A stretch of DNA of 64,000 nucleotides from Oscheius tipulae. Taxonomy: Eukaryota; Nematoda; Chromadorea; Rhabditida; Rhabditidae. A model generated the notes under the pieces. That model ran no database searches. It saw nothing but the letters and a program-made list of their open reading frames with translations, and was not told the origin of the DNA. The stretch covers positions 7,238,501 to 7,302,500 of the forward strand of contig JASJZH010000001.1 in assembly GCA_037178975.1 (NCBI GenBank). Reading direction: 5' to 3'. Positions 43,930 through 55,701 of this stretch are shown here, piece by piece (the stretch's first letter is position 1; every line of letters begins with the position of its first letter). The position numbers were made by a program, and so were the translations under genes.

Positions 43930-46900
43930 ATGGAAAACGGGGATCAAGAAGAAATAGAAGAGTTGGATCCCGACGAGGGAATCTCCGAATTCTTCAAGAA
44001 TCATCGATCGGCTGTCAATAGACGTAAACTTGCTTTTTTCTTTGGCTTGAACACATTTTTCAGCCTACGAATGGGCAGCGAACCATGTGGAACCGAGTGA
44101 CATAAAGGAGGAGGAAGTCGAATATGTGCCAATCAATCCTCTAGTACGTCTACCGCAATTTTGTTAGTAGGACAATCACTTTCCAGCATTACGATCCAAA
44201 CGAGCCGTTCATTCCTCCCTCTCAACGAGTTGATGCTCCTCTTTCCGGAATCATGAACCTCAATCCGGTTCTGGACAGCCTTGATCCCAGGTTTACCCTC
44301 TCAACTTGTTAGTTCACTCAAAATTTGTCCAGGAGGTTCTTTATTGACTACAAACCTGGAGGCATCCTCCGGTTCTCTCGAATCTTCGCCTCGAATATCA
44401 AACAAGCCTCCAAGGCGGACATCTGGTGGCCCAGCAAGACGTTCTACAAAAAGTCTTCGAGCACGGAAGAGAAGAAAGACAGTGATGGCCCGGAGAAGAA
44501 GAAGCTGAAACTGCTCTACGGTCCACCGCCCGTAGCAGAGGAAATGATGACTGATCAGGAGGTTTGTTCTTCCATAAAGAATAGTTATTGAGGGAATGAT
44601 TTAGATGCTCCTGATGCGAGCCAGTACATCGACTGGCGAGGGCACGAAGGACAAGCAGATGAAGCAGGAAGACGATTTTACGTCAGATCTCGTTCCTCCT
44701 TGGCGCAATGGACCGGCGAAGATGTGGTACGACAAGATGAATCTCCCGACTACAGTTGGCCACTTTGATTACGGATTTAAGACCAAGACGGACAGTTCAA
44801 AGCCGCTTCCACAGGTGAAGGAAGAAGAGGATGAGGAGCGATTCCTGCCGGTCAATTTGATTCGTTGGGAGGACGACATTATCTACGACGGAGAGAATAT
44901 CAGAGATCAGGTTTGTTACTAGTTCTTTTATATAAAAGATACCAATTCCAGGTGCTGGAAGAGGTTCGAAGTGGCAAACAGCCATCCTGTGGGTGGATTC
45001 CTACTCAGACGACGAGGACGTATGAGTCGTATCTCCATCAGGGTGAGTATTTCAACTAACTGAAAATGTCTTTTTCAGTGAGGAGTCGAACATTTGAACA
45101 GCAGTTCCATGCTCGAGGCACGATGGCTGTGATGTCTCATCCGGAGGCAGATATTCCTATCGAACCCACAGCCACACATTCCATCTTCCCGTTGGAGAAC
45201 CACGAGCTGTCCAATACGCAATGGGAAGACGACATTATCTGGGATTCGCAGGCCATGACCAAAATTCCAGGTAAACCTCTTTACATTCTATTACAAGCAT
45301 CTTTTAGAGCCGAAGGTTCTTACTCTGGACTTCTACGACGATCCTCTTATCTTCGGCATGCCGGATGATCGCAAAATGGACGATGATGGTCATCATGGCG
45401 GGAAGGCATTCGATCGGAAGGAGCATCAGTTCACGAAAAAGTCAAAAATGATCTTGGGACAAGTTCAACAGCGCCAGAAGCAGGAAGAAGAGGAACAGAT
45501 GGAATCGGCTCAGGCTCAAATGACGGACAAGGATCCGTTCAATCTCAGCAACGACGATTACTATCTCTCCAAGCAAGCTAGCAAGTACTGCTACTTATTT
45601 TTCTTTTTTATTCAATTACAAATTTAGATCGGGAGCAGCTGGCAACAACATGCTCATTCAGCACTCGATCCCCGCCCAGAACATCCACAGGACCTTCTTC
45701 CCGACCAACTTGAATCCGTACAAATTGAGACATTGGCATCGTCTGCCTCTCTTCAAACGCATGTTCCGTCATTTCAATCGCGAAATCCTGGCCCTCTCTT
45801 GTACCAGAGAGATCAAGAAGATGGCCGAGGTCAGGGAGCGTCTAAAGCAGGCAGAGGGCGGTGGAGACATCTTCTACATGCGAGACGTCGCGGATCTGTC
45901 GGCCAGAGACAGCGATCTGCTTCTGTTCGAGTACAGCGAAGAACATCCGCCACTGTTGAGTCAGCCTGGAATGGCTAGCAAGATAAAGAACTACTACAAG
46001 AGAGTTCGTTATTGTTTGAAATCGTTCATGACCAAGGTTTAGAGAGCGGGAAAAGACGCAGATCCGGACTTTGAGTACGGTGACATGGCCTTCTCACACA
46101 ATGTCCCTTTCCTCGGACAGCTACAACCGGGACAGGCTCTTCAGTCAGTTGAGAACAATCTTTACAGGTAAGAATCACTTAATATTTCTGCTACGATGGA
46201 ATGTCAAATGAAAGATACGTCAGAATACTTTTGAAGTTGACACTAACGTAATGTAAAATAGAAAAACAGCTCCTGTGCTGAGCGTGAACAAAAATTGAAA
46301 ACGGGCCGTATTGGCGCCAGACGCGACAGAGTACTGCAGGACGCGTGATATTTGAATTGCGTGAATTGCCGTAATTAATTCCCTTCAGAGCTCCAATCTA
46401 CCAGCACCGAACAAACTACAACGACTTCCTTCTGATTCGCTACAAAGGCGGCTGGTTCTTGCGCAAATGCCCGCCGATCTTCCTCGTCGGACAAGAATGC
46501 CCGCTCTACGAAGTCCCGTCTCCTAACTCGAAAAGAGCGACAGCCTTTGTCAGAGATTTTCTTCTGGTAATCGCATCCCATTTTTTGTTCAACAAACCCA
46601 ATATGTAGGCATTCATCTACCGTCTCTTCTACGCCAGTGATCATCGTCCTCGTCGTCTAAAAATGGAAGATATCAAGTCAGCATTCCCGCATTACGCGGA
46701 GAGCAGTGTCCGAAAGCGACTGAAGATGTGCTCGGATTTCAAGAGACTCGGAACCGGGCCCGATCAGAACTACTGGGTTCTTCGACCGGAATTCCGTCTC
46801 CCCTCTAAGGAGGAAGTCTTGGCCATGGTCACACCCGAAATGTGTTGCGCCCAGTACAGTATGATGGCGGCTGAGCAGCGATTGAAGGATGCCGGCTACG

Positions 46901-49900
46901 GAGAGCGCTACTTCTTTGCCCCGGAAAATGACGAGGCTGATGATGATGACGGTGTTACCATTGAAGATGAGGTGGCGCTCTTCAATTGACTTAAAATCGA
47001 TCTATTTCAGATAAAATGCGCTCCATGGAACACGACCCGTGCCTTCCTCTCCTCAATGCGCGGCAAATGTCTCTTGGATCAGACCGGAATCGCCGATCCG
47101 ACTGGCTGTAGACAGGGCTTTAGCTACGTCCGTATATCGCAAAAGCCTCAAAAGGTAGATCTCTTTTTTTTTCTGACGACATTGTCAACATGTACAGGAA
47201 GATATCCCAGCCGCGCCGAAACGTCTAGTCACGGGAACCAATGCGGATCTGCGCAAGCTACCTCTGAAAGAAGCCAAGGAGATCTGTCGCGATTATGGCG
47301 TACGGGAGGAAGAGATCAATGCTCTTTCTCGTTGGGAGATCATCGACGTCATTCGAACCCTCTCGACGCAGGCAGCCAAGGCCAAAGGTGATTCGGGTGG
47401 CGAGAGTCTAGCCGGAATGGCCAGATTCGCTCGTGGAAACATTCGCTTCAACTTTGCGGACATGCAGGAAAAGTATAAAAAGCACTGCCAGTACATCTTC
47501 GACCTTCAGAACCAGTATGCGTATTTTTCCATAGATAACATGACGGGTTAAGGACTCTCGCCAATCCTGAACTCCTTTCGACTGACGAAGGAAGCTCCGG
47601 CGAAGATTCGGACAACGAAGATCTGGCCAATCGTCTCGAGAGTATATTGTCGCAGAACAAGGGCAAGAAGCAGATTTCGATGTCCGAGAAGGCACGAATT
47701 GAACACGAGGAGGAAGAAAAGGAACGCAAAGAGCTGGCCCGTATGATTCACGGAGACGCGACCAAGTCGGAGAAGAAGGAAGTCAGCGCCGAGGAGAAGA
47801 AAAGTGGGATTCTTTTGGCAGAATGTATTTAATTGACATGATTTAGATGTCTCGAAAATCGGCGAAGATATATCGAGTGCTGCTGCCAAGGTTTCTGGAA
47901 TTACCGCCAATCAAAAGCTGAAAATCTACAGGACATTCAAGAATAACGACGGAACCACATCGGTTAGCTACTTTTTATGCTGTAAAACAACAAATTTAGA
48001 CCCGAGTTGAAGTGGTGACCCGCCCGCAGCTGATTGAAGGCTACACAAGAATCCGGACGACGAGAGACGACACCTTCATCCAGGTTTACGCTCAAATGGA
48101 CGAGCAGTTCAAGGAGGAACGAAGGAAGGAGAAGAGAAGAATCCAGGATCAGTTGAGACGTCTGAAGAAGAACGAGCAAAAGGCGAGAACGGCAGCTCCG
48201 AAACCCGAAAAGAAGCCCGTCCCGATCAAGCCGAGTCTTTTGAAGATGAAGTGCAGTGCCTGCGGCGGAACTGGACACATGAAGACGAACAAGCACTGTC
48301 CTCTGTACAACAAGAATGTCACGGACACGCCGACGAAAGACGGAGCGACGGACGATGAGATCGGCATGAATACGACAGAAGTGGCTGTGGTCGAGGGAAC
48401 GAAACTCAAGATTAGCAAGAAGTTCCTGTCAAGCATTCAGGACAGGAAGAAGCCGACTATCAAGTGGGTTTTTGAAGTTTGTTCATACCAATTGGTGTTA
48501 TCTGCCGCCGACGAATAGACAAACAAGAAAAATTTAGAATTCTTGCTCCGGATCGTAATCGCGACGAGTCGTTCTCCGATGCACCTGAAACGAGCATGAT
48601 CAGAATGAACGTGGATGAGGAAGGAGAGCCCAGTACTCCAAGTAATCCAAACTTTTATGACTTTAAAACAATGTAATTTGCAGTGCGTGGACGTCCACAG
48701 ACTGGAGTTCATTCGGCACGTCGTCGTGTCTCGACTCTTGAAGAAGACTACCTGGCCGGACCGGCCAGAAGCATCCAGAGAGCGAGAACAGATCCAAAGG
48801 TTTGTTGCTCTTTTTTGAATTGGGATAATACCAAACTCAGGTTACAATGGGCAGTCTCCTCATGGACATTATCACGGAACTTAAAACTATCAACGGCTCT
48901 GAACATCTCCTCTTCCCGGTCAATTCCAAACAAGTCAAGGACTATTATACTATCATCAAGGAGCCAATGGACCTGCAGAAAGTGAAGAACAAGATAATAG
49001 CCGGAGACTACGCGCTGAGGAAGGACTTCCTGATGGTCGGTTTTTGTTGTTTCAGCCGTTGAAAGCTATAAAATGCAGGATATCAAGAAGATGTTCGACA
49101 ACTCTCGCCTGTACAACGGCGACAATCACATTATTACCCAGTGTGCTCTTCAAATGTTCGAGTTGGCCAGCAAGAAGATTGTCGAAAAAGATCATCAGTT
49201 CATTCGTCTCGAGAAAATGATCAATCCGCTGTTGGACGAGGACGACAAGTACGTTTCCCTCCGCATTCGGTACGAAAAACGTATTTTAGGGTCGGATTTG
49301 GCTACATATTATCGGAGATTGTTCAAAAATGCAAGAACATTCCGAAGTCTGTCGCCTTCCACACCAAGGTCGATGCTAAGAAGGTTATTTTTGAATGTTT
49401 TCAAGTCGCAATATCTGTCTTAGGTTCCCTTGTACTACGACAAAGTGGCGAAGCCAATGGACTTGAGCACGATGGACCAGAAAATAAAGGAACATGGCTA
49501 CACAACAGTCCAGCAGTTCCGCGAAGATCTCCAGCTTCTCTATGACAATTCTGTCCTCTTCAACGGGTCCAATTCGCATTATACCCTGAAGGCGCAGGAG
49601 ATTCTCGATACGGCTGATCAGCTCATCTCTGAGAAGGCTGTACAGGTAATCTCCCTTTTTTGCTTGATCAAATATTTCAGCTGAACGAGCTCGAAGCCAA
49701 CATCAATGGTTCGCGAATGGATGAGGAAGACTTCGACGTCGAGCCCGAAATGACGGATACGATGGAAGCCGACGATTCGAATCAAGAGATGGAGGAAGGA
49801 GTCGAAGCCGATACGGAAGACATGATGGGTAAGAGAGCTTCTGGTTCTGGTTATAGTCGGCTCACAAAAACAAAACGATTTGAATGACGCATTTTGGATC

Positions 49901-50106
49901 ATTTAGAAGACGAGGAGGACGGCGAAGTCCTTCAACAGGACCTCCACCTGTCGGATGAAGAAGATGACGATGATGAGGATCTGCTGCTCTCTCGAATGCA
50001 CGCCAACGGCCAGCTGAACAACGACTTGGCTCTGTCCGACTCGGACGATGAGGAGACGTTGAATGCGATTCGACGAGGAGACGCCAACGACACGCTCGAC
50101 TTCTAG
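43930..50106 (+). CDS. taf1: TAF1, largest subunit of TFIID
   Basis: TAF1 is the scaffold of TFIID and binds core promoters and acetylated histones. From [17 protein letters not shown], about 25 exons encode the acidic N-terminus, the central TAF1 region (DUF3591: [58 protein letters not shown]), a zinc knuckle [16 protein letters not shown], and two bromodomains ([34 protein letters not shown]; then [32 protein letters not shown]). The tyrosine and asparagine of each acetyl-lysine pocket are visible. A very acidic tail ends NDTLDF at TAG 50104-50106. The TBP-inhibiting N-terminal domain of fly and human TAF1 was not seen, so either the family branch lacks it or a further 5' exon exists. Confidence 0.93.
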
Positions 50107-50264
50107 ATTAACCGATAATAAGGTACCTTTACGAGTCTGTATTTATATCCTATATTTATTTTTGAGTAAAGAGTTTATTTTCTTCTTTTTGAGAGTACAA
50201 CCGGAGAGTAGGGAATACTGTCACTGAGCAACCTGATTAGTTTGAGTCGTCGAGGTAATGCTGA

Positions 50265-53200
50265 TCACAGATAGCTTTCTGTTTCGCTCAGTCGAATTTG
50301 CGTGTCGAAGTTCTGGGTGACACCATGCAGAGCGGATTCGGCTTCGGAGGAAGGCGGCGTCTCCAGGAAGAGACTTTCCATTTGCCTGTGACGGTTCTCC
50401 ACTCCCTCTACCTGTATTTTCAAGGTTTTTTGAATCTCTAGATTATACTCACCTTCCTTCTTATAGCAGAAATGGCAGCCTGTCTTGCTTCTACTGATAC
50501 ACTGAAATTTCGCATATTCTAAAGCTGAACGTACGCGCCCGTTGGAAGGAAGGCGGCATAGCCGCGCGGTCGGCGGTTAGCGCGCTAGACTACAAATCTA
50601 AGCGATCCGGGTTCAACACCCGGTAAAGATTTTTGGGTTTTAGGAAGGGCAGAGAAGCCGTCAAAGTCGGTTTACGTTTCTTCAAACCACTGAACTCACT
50701 TGTGATTTGCATTGATCTGTGCCGCGAGCATGTCCCGAATGTGACTGAGCTCTTGAATGTCACCAGCAAGACGCCTTCTCTCCGTCTGCAGGAGACTTGC
50801 CTTACTCCTCCCAGGAATCAGTTTGTCCTTTGATCGCCGTTCCATCTCGTCAACCCGTCGATTTATCTCGATAATCGTCGAATTGAAAGCGTCGGTCACG
50901 TTCAGTTTAGTCTCATTGTCAGCCAATGCTCTGCACAGTCTGCCCCAAGTCTGTTCCAATTTGTTGTTGATGTTGGCCTGAGGCTGGGGATCGATCCTCA
51001 GCGATCTCCGCAAGACCATTCCGACCTGGCAGAGCTGCTTTCCGTACTCATACGTGCTCTGAAGTGTTGCTTATTGTGAAATGGGATTCAACAGACCCTT
51101 GCAGTCTCCTCCAGCTTCATTCTGTCCTCCCGAAGACAGTTGAGATCTTGTTCATCGCAGCCAATCTGGTTGTAATCTTTCAGCAACGTATCGTGCAGCT
51201 CTTCTAGCCATTTTATTGCCTAGAGTTTAGTCTTTTTGGTAGGAGTATATGTACCTGATTGGCGTCATTTTCACAGGTGAACAGCTGGATGAACTGCTGG
51301 AGTTTGAGTCGGCGAACATCTACCAAGTCGAGGCATCTGTGAAAAGATTTCTTTGAGAGAATTATTGGTTTTTGACAGATTCTTTCTCTTAATATTGTAA
51401 GGGTCTGATTTAGTCTGTCTGGAAGTGTTCTTAATTTATTTTCAGGATAACCCGACAGCAGTGTGGAAAACAAGCCAGCTTGAAGTAGACGAGAGATTAG
51501 ACACCCTTCTCACCAATATGTCATTTTTGCACTTATTCTGGAACATTTCTCCATTCCAGATAAGTAAAAAATTCAGCTCGAACCCTTACAAGAAGTTGGT
51601 CAAAGCGCGTCTCGCCCAAATCGCAGACACGCTGAAGGTAGGTTCTCACCGTTTTCTCCGGTCTCTGGCAGCTGCCAGCTGATCCCTGATATGTACAATT
51701 CCTGGAGAGTAGTCCCTAGTTATCTGAGCAGATGGAATTTATCATTCGATCGAACAACTTACTCTCTTTCCAAATGCATTGAACTCTCCCGTGACTAGAT
51801 CCTCGACGAAGCCGGCGCCTTGTTCGCAGACCGTTTCGTAGATCTTCTCCATCACTGCTACCTTTTCCTCGATTGAGGTTCTTTCTACTTCAGCAGCTGC
51901 CAAATCACTAATCTTCGGATCTGTACAGAGGGTTTCCAGGAGGAGATCAGTTTTTCTCGAGAGCTGAAACGGTTGTTTTGACAGAAAAGACTCGGAAACT
52001 ACGTCTCCCATAAGGCTGTGGAACTTTTCACTCCGTTGAGCCATCTCCATTTGACGGTCAACTCGGTTGCTGAACTGTTGACAGACGAGACGAACCTGGT
52101 CCCGAGCCTGAAGAACTCGGTATACAGTGCCAGAACACCAAACAAAAGAGAAACCGTCACAACATCTACTGAACCGACAAACCTTGCTAAGTGTGATAGA
52201 GTGAGCCGGTACGGCAGCCATGAGACGAGTAGCCAACTCTGCCAACTCTTCGCTCTGGGACACCAATTCCTGCAAATAAAATTAATGTTTGGGTAGTAAA
52301 CAGACGACTACGAGCTAATAAAAAGCGGCGGGATGACGGCGCCGCGATTACAGCAGAAATGAGACGGGTGTTCCGAAACATTTGCTCAACTGACCTTGCT
52401 CTTTTGGGCCAACTGCTGATGCTCTTTGACTAGTTGGCGGGCCTCGTCTCGACTCTCTCCAATCTCATGAAGAGTCAGCAGCCATTTCTCCCCAGGTCCC
52501 TCAATCCAGTCGAGCAGTCTTCAATCAAAATCACTGTCATTGACAGACAGACTCACCGATTGATGCCCTCCGCGTGTTCCTCGATCATCTTTATCCTTTC
52601 CTGGTTCTCTTCGGCTGCCTTCTGTGCTTGAGCCTCGCGTTCCGGTCGACTGGCAGCCATCTGAAGTCGGTTAGTAGTGAGAGGAAGTGGCAAAAAGTAC
52701 CTTGACTTCCTCGATGGCCTGCCTAATGGTGTTAGCCGCAGCCACATTTTCATGGTTGGCCGGACTCTGACTCAGTTCCGCTATCAGGGACTTGCCCTCG
52801 TTCACACAGTCTTCTGATTCCGAGAGTGGACGTGACTCTTTCTGTCGGGAGGACAGATTGTTCAGACAGCATTCTATCTTCTGAACGAACGAATGACAAA
52901 GAGATAGCAATGACCCCCCAGCCTGTCTCAAAAGATCACTAACCTCACGGTTGTTGCTCCACTCTTCCGGATCGTAGGAATAGTTTCCTCCAAAATGTTC
53001 TGGCAGCTGCGAGATGTCGATGTATTTCGAGAGCTTGTGGACGGAGATTAGCTGTGTCTAGAAAAAACTGTAAATAAAGGCGGACAGCGAGTCGAAACCT
53101 TGAATTCGTGGCCCTCCAAGATCAGATCCATGCTGATTTTTTGCTGGTCGAGGAACTTGTCCGGTTGGACAATCAGGCAGATACGAATCTTCTTGTACAA

Positions 53201-53811
53201 GGCTTGCTGTAGCTGGACTGTTCCTTTTGTAAAGGGTCATGACTACCTGACATCCTCGAATCACTGTCTTCAAGTACTTTGTGGGAGTTTTTCTACCATC
53301 AATTAAGATGCAGAAGCCTCTAGAAGCTGCATCTCGGTCGGCAACCTGGCCCAGGTAGCCCAGAAGAGAGACGAGGTCCTCGTAGGGGAAGGCGAGGGCT
53401 CCCAGATCGGAGGTGGATGCTCCTAAAATGATGCTGATAACTGTCCGATACAAAAGTAGTCAGAAATGGAAAACCTGCACCGGTTTCATTCAATTTATTA
53501 TATTATGTGACAGTTGAAGGTGGTTGCCGCAAATCGAAGCGATCTCAAAGGGACGAGTTTAATGGGATGTACCAAGGAGTGAGCTAACGCGACTAATGCA
53601 AGTTTCGTTACTACCTTTCAAGCTCAAGCTACTCTTCAACTCACCTTTAGCAGTGATCCCCTGAGTTTGAGATGGATCTATCACAATAAGAGGTCCTCCC
53701 ATACGGTCTCGTCCACCTATAAAGCTCTTTTCCACCAATCTATCAAGCTTTCTTACCCGGAAGGGAGGCAACATTTTTGAGGAGTTTGGCTCGATGTTTC
53801 CCAATGTCCAT
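50265..53811 (-). CDS. sestd1: SESTD1-like protein: Sec14/CRAL-TRIO plus spectrin repeats
   Basis: SESTD1 binds phosphoinositides and TRPC channels and works with Dapper/Vangl2 in planar polarity. The ATG at 53811 lies 7 bp after TTTTCAG (minus strand). MDIGKHRAKLLKNVASLPG joins in phase to GGRDRMGGPLIVIDPSQTQG, the start of the Sec14 domain; FCILIDGRKTPTKYLKTVI and YIDISQLPEHFGGNYSYDPE follow. Then spectrin-type helices: LLDWIEGPGEKWLLTLHEIG, VDVRRLKLQQFIQLFTCEND, and AIKWLEELHDTLLKDYNQIG, with TYEYGKQLCQ and LRRSLRIDP, closely matching the SESTD1 order. It ends RLSETESYL at TGA 50265-50267 with no RhoGEF domain, which separates it from Trio and Kalirin. The intron at about 51390-51740 is long for this window. 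Confidence 0.85.
50553..50627 (+). tRNA. Degenerate tRNA-like sequence (tRNA pseudogene or SINE head)
   Basis: In a SESTD1 intron, on the strand opposite the gene, a perfect T-arm (CCGGG TTCAACA CCCGG, 50607-50623) follows an anticodon-arm-like TAGA CTACAAA TCTA and a D-arm-like GCGC..GGTTAGCGC. The bases that should form the acceptor stem do not pair (5' GGCGGCA against 3' TAAAGAT), and the anticodon in this fold would be ACA. A run of five T follows at 50630. It is best read as a tRNA relic or the pol III head of a SINE rather than a working tRNA. Confidence 0.5.
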
Positions 53812-54797
53812 ACAGTTGCTGAAAACTGGCGTGAGAGAAAAGAATTGGGGTTTACGAGAGACTGAAAGAGCGGGGGAAGACCTAACGAAGGGAAACAAAA
53901 GAGGGGGAAGTTCTGTCGATCTCGGTTATATCAATTAGGAGAAAACGGGAGACGCTTGCCACCGACCGAAACTGGAAGCATTACTTCGTGATTATTACGA
54001 CACGGTGTGGCAGCCTGTCTTTAGAGAAGATTCTGTGAAGATGTGCAGATATGATCAATAAGAGAGTGAGAGAGAGACACCCGTTGTTTGTGTGTGGCCC
54101 ACCTAGAGACGATCAAACAAGGTCATCCCGGGACAGTCTGTCGTCGGGAGGGATATATGCTAATGTGATGGGAAAGTTAGGTTTTCTCGGGGGAAAAGGA
54201 CTGTTGACCGATTGGATTACTCCCTTGTCTCGCACTCACTCTCGGGAGGAGACACGACAGCCACACCTTTTTCAAAAGAATAAACACGGGAGAAGGAAGC
54301 AGTTGAATTCATATCTCATGATTATGCTCAGACAAATGAGATAAAAACACTTCTGAAAGTGCTTCCAGAAGTCTATATACTAATAGGGGAACAAGTTTTA
54401 CCATCCTGGGGATCAAACTTGACTCCTTTTTTATTATGTAATTGGAGTGCTAATCGACAGAGCCATAGGGGCAAAGGCCGCGTGGAACTCCCCTGTGGCA
54501 CAGGAATGCTGTTTACTTTTAAAATACAACAGAGAATCTTTATTGGAATATACACGTGTAACTCTTTCATCTCTAGGACAAATACATCTTTCTATACACA
54601 AAAAAAAGGACTGATTTTCAGATGGGATGAGAACAACATCATATGGAAGGGAAAAGGCAACAGAATCAACGGAGAGGAACCGTATTGGAGAGTGAGAAAG
54701 AGAGATATTTCCCGTCTTGTTGAAGGAGCAAAGGGAAGATTATGCGGAGGAATATATGACAAGAACCGGTGAGACTAGACCGTACGGGGGTAGAAGT
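53812..54797. other. 1-kb intergenic stretch
   Basis: This lies upstream of SESTD1 and downstream of the CED-1-like gene. Open frames on the plus strand (54051-54344, 54359-54772) have no protein-like features or splice partners. Confidence 0.45.
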
Positions 54798-54898
54798 TTA
54801 GGAGTAGAGATTGCCTCCGCTACGAAGCATATTGGCCTCGTTCTCAGCATTGGGACTGTGGAGAGAACTGCGGTAGCTGGGAATCTCGTAGCCGCTAT
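54798..54898 (-). other. Candidate alternative last exon of the CED-1-like gene
   Basis: A minus-strand acceptor TCTTTTTTTCAG is followed from 54898 by an open frame reading SGYEIPSYRSSLHS, then NAENEANMLRSGGNLYS and TAA (54798-54800). Its phase is the same as that of the assigned last exon (55702-55811), so the penultimate exon could splice to either. The content is tail-like (polar, four tyrosines). No transcript evidence is available to me. Confidence 0.45.
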
Positions 54899-55701
54899 CT
54901 GAAAAAAAGAGGTTAAGAACGGCGGTATGGGTTTCAGGTTCCGTGTGCTATAGGTTAGGAACATTGATGGTTCTTTTGAAAGGTTTTAGAAAGGGTGTAT
55001 CTAGGTGTTTCTAATGGTCTAGACATTATGTTCTATGTTAGGAAACGAGTGAAGTTTTTCGAAGGCGAATGGCTCAGTTCTGATCAAAAACATGTCGTGT
55101 TTGTACTCATTCTGAAGCATTTTCCATAAAAAATACGTTTTTGATTGGAAAAATAAATGCCTATACGTTTACAAAAAGTTGGTCTTGTCACGTCGCGCCC
55201 TCGAGTTAATAGTACAAACTCCATCAATGTTCCTCTAGAAAGCATAGGTTTGGGTGTGGAAGAAGAGAACAGAGGTACTACGGAAAGGTGGTCGAATAGA
55301 TACAGTATCCCCAAATCCCAAAACGGTTTACCCTTTCTCATAAATGGGGGTCAGTCTGAACATTTTTATATTTTTCATATTTTCAAATAAAGTGGAGCCG
55401 AAGCCGCCAATCAACTTGCCATCTGTCGAGCCGTCGTGTTAGAACATAATGAGTCAAGCTCGACTGTTAGTGCGATATCTCATTCCTTCGGAACAAAATC
55501 CCAGTTAGAGAAAGCTTTCGTTCCACCATTCCAGACAACCACCAGCATGCAAGGACAAAACAGAAGCAAACAGCACCACAGATAGCACCCCTTGATAAAC
55601 AGTGAGAAACTTTTCGTGCAAAATAAGGGCCCTCCGGGAGGAGCAAGTGTGATAGAGAGGACTGACACAGAGGGGAGAGAGTACAAGCATGCAACCGCGG
55701 C

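Noticed and set aside
54051-54772. Plus-strand open frames in the SESTD1 upstream region
   Set aside because: Composition and context look non-coding; no splice sites or signal sequences.
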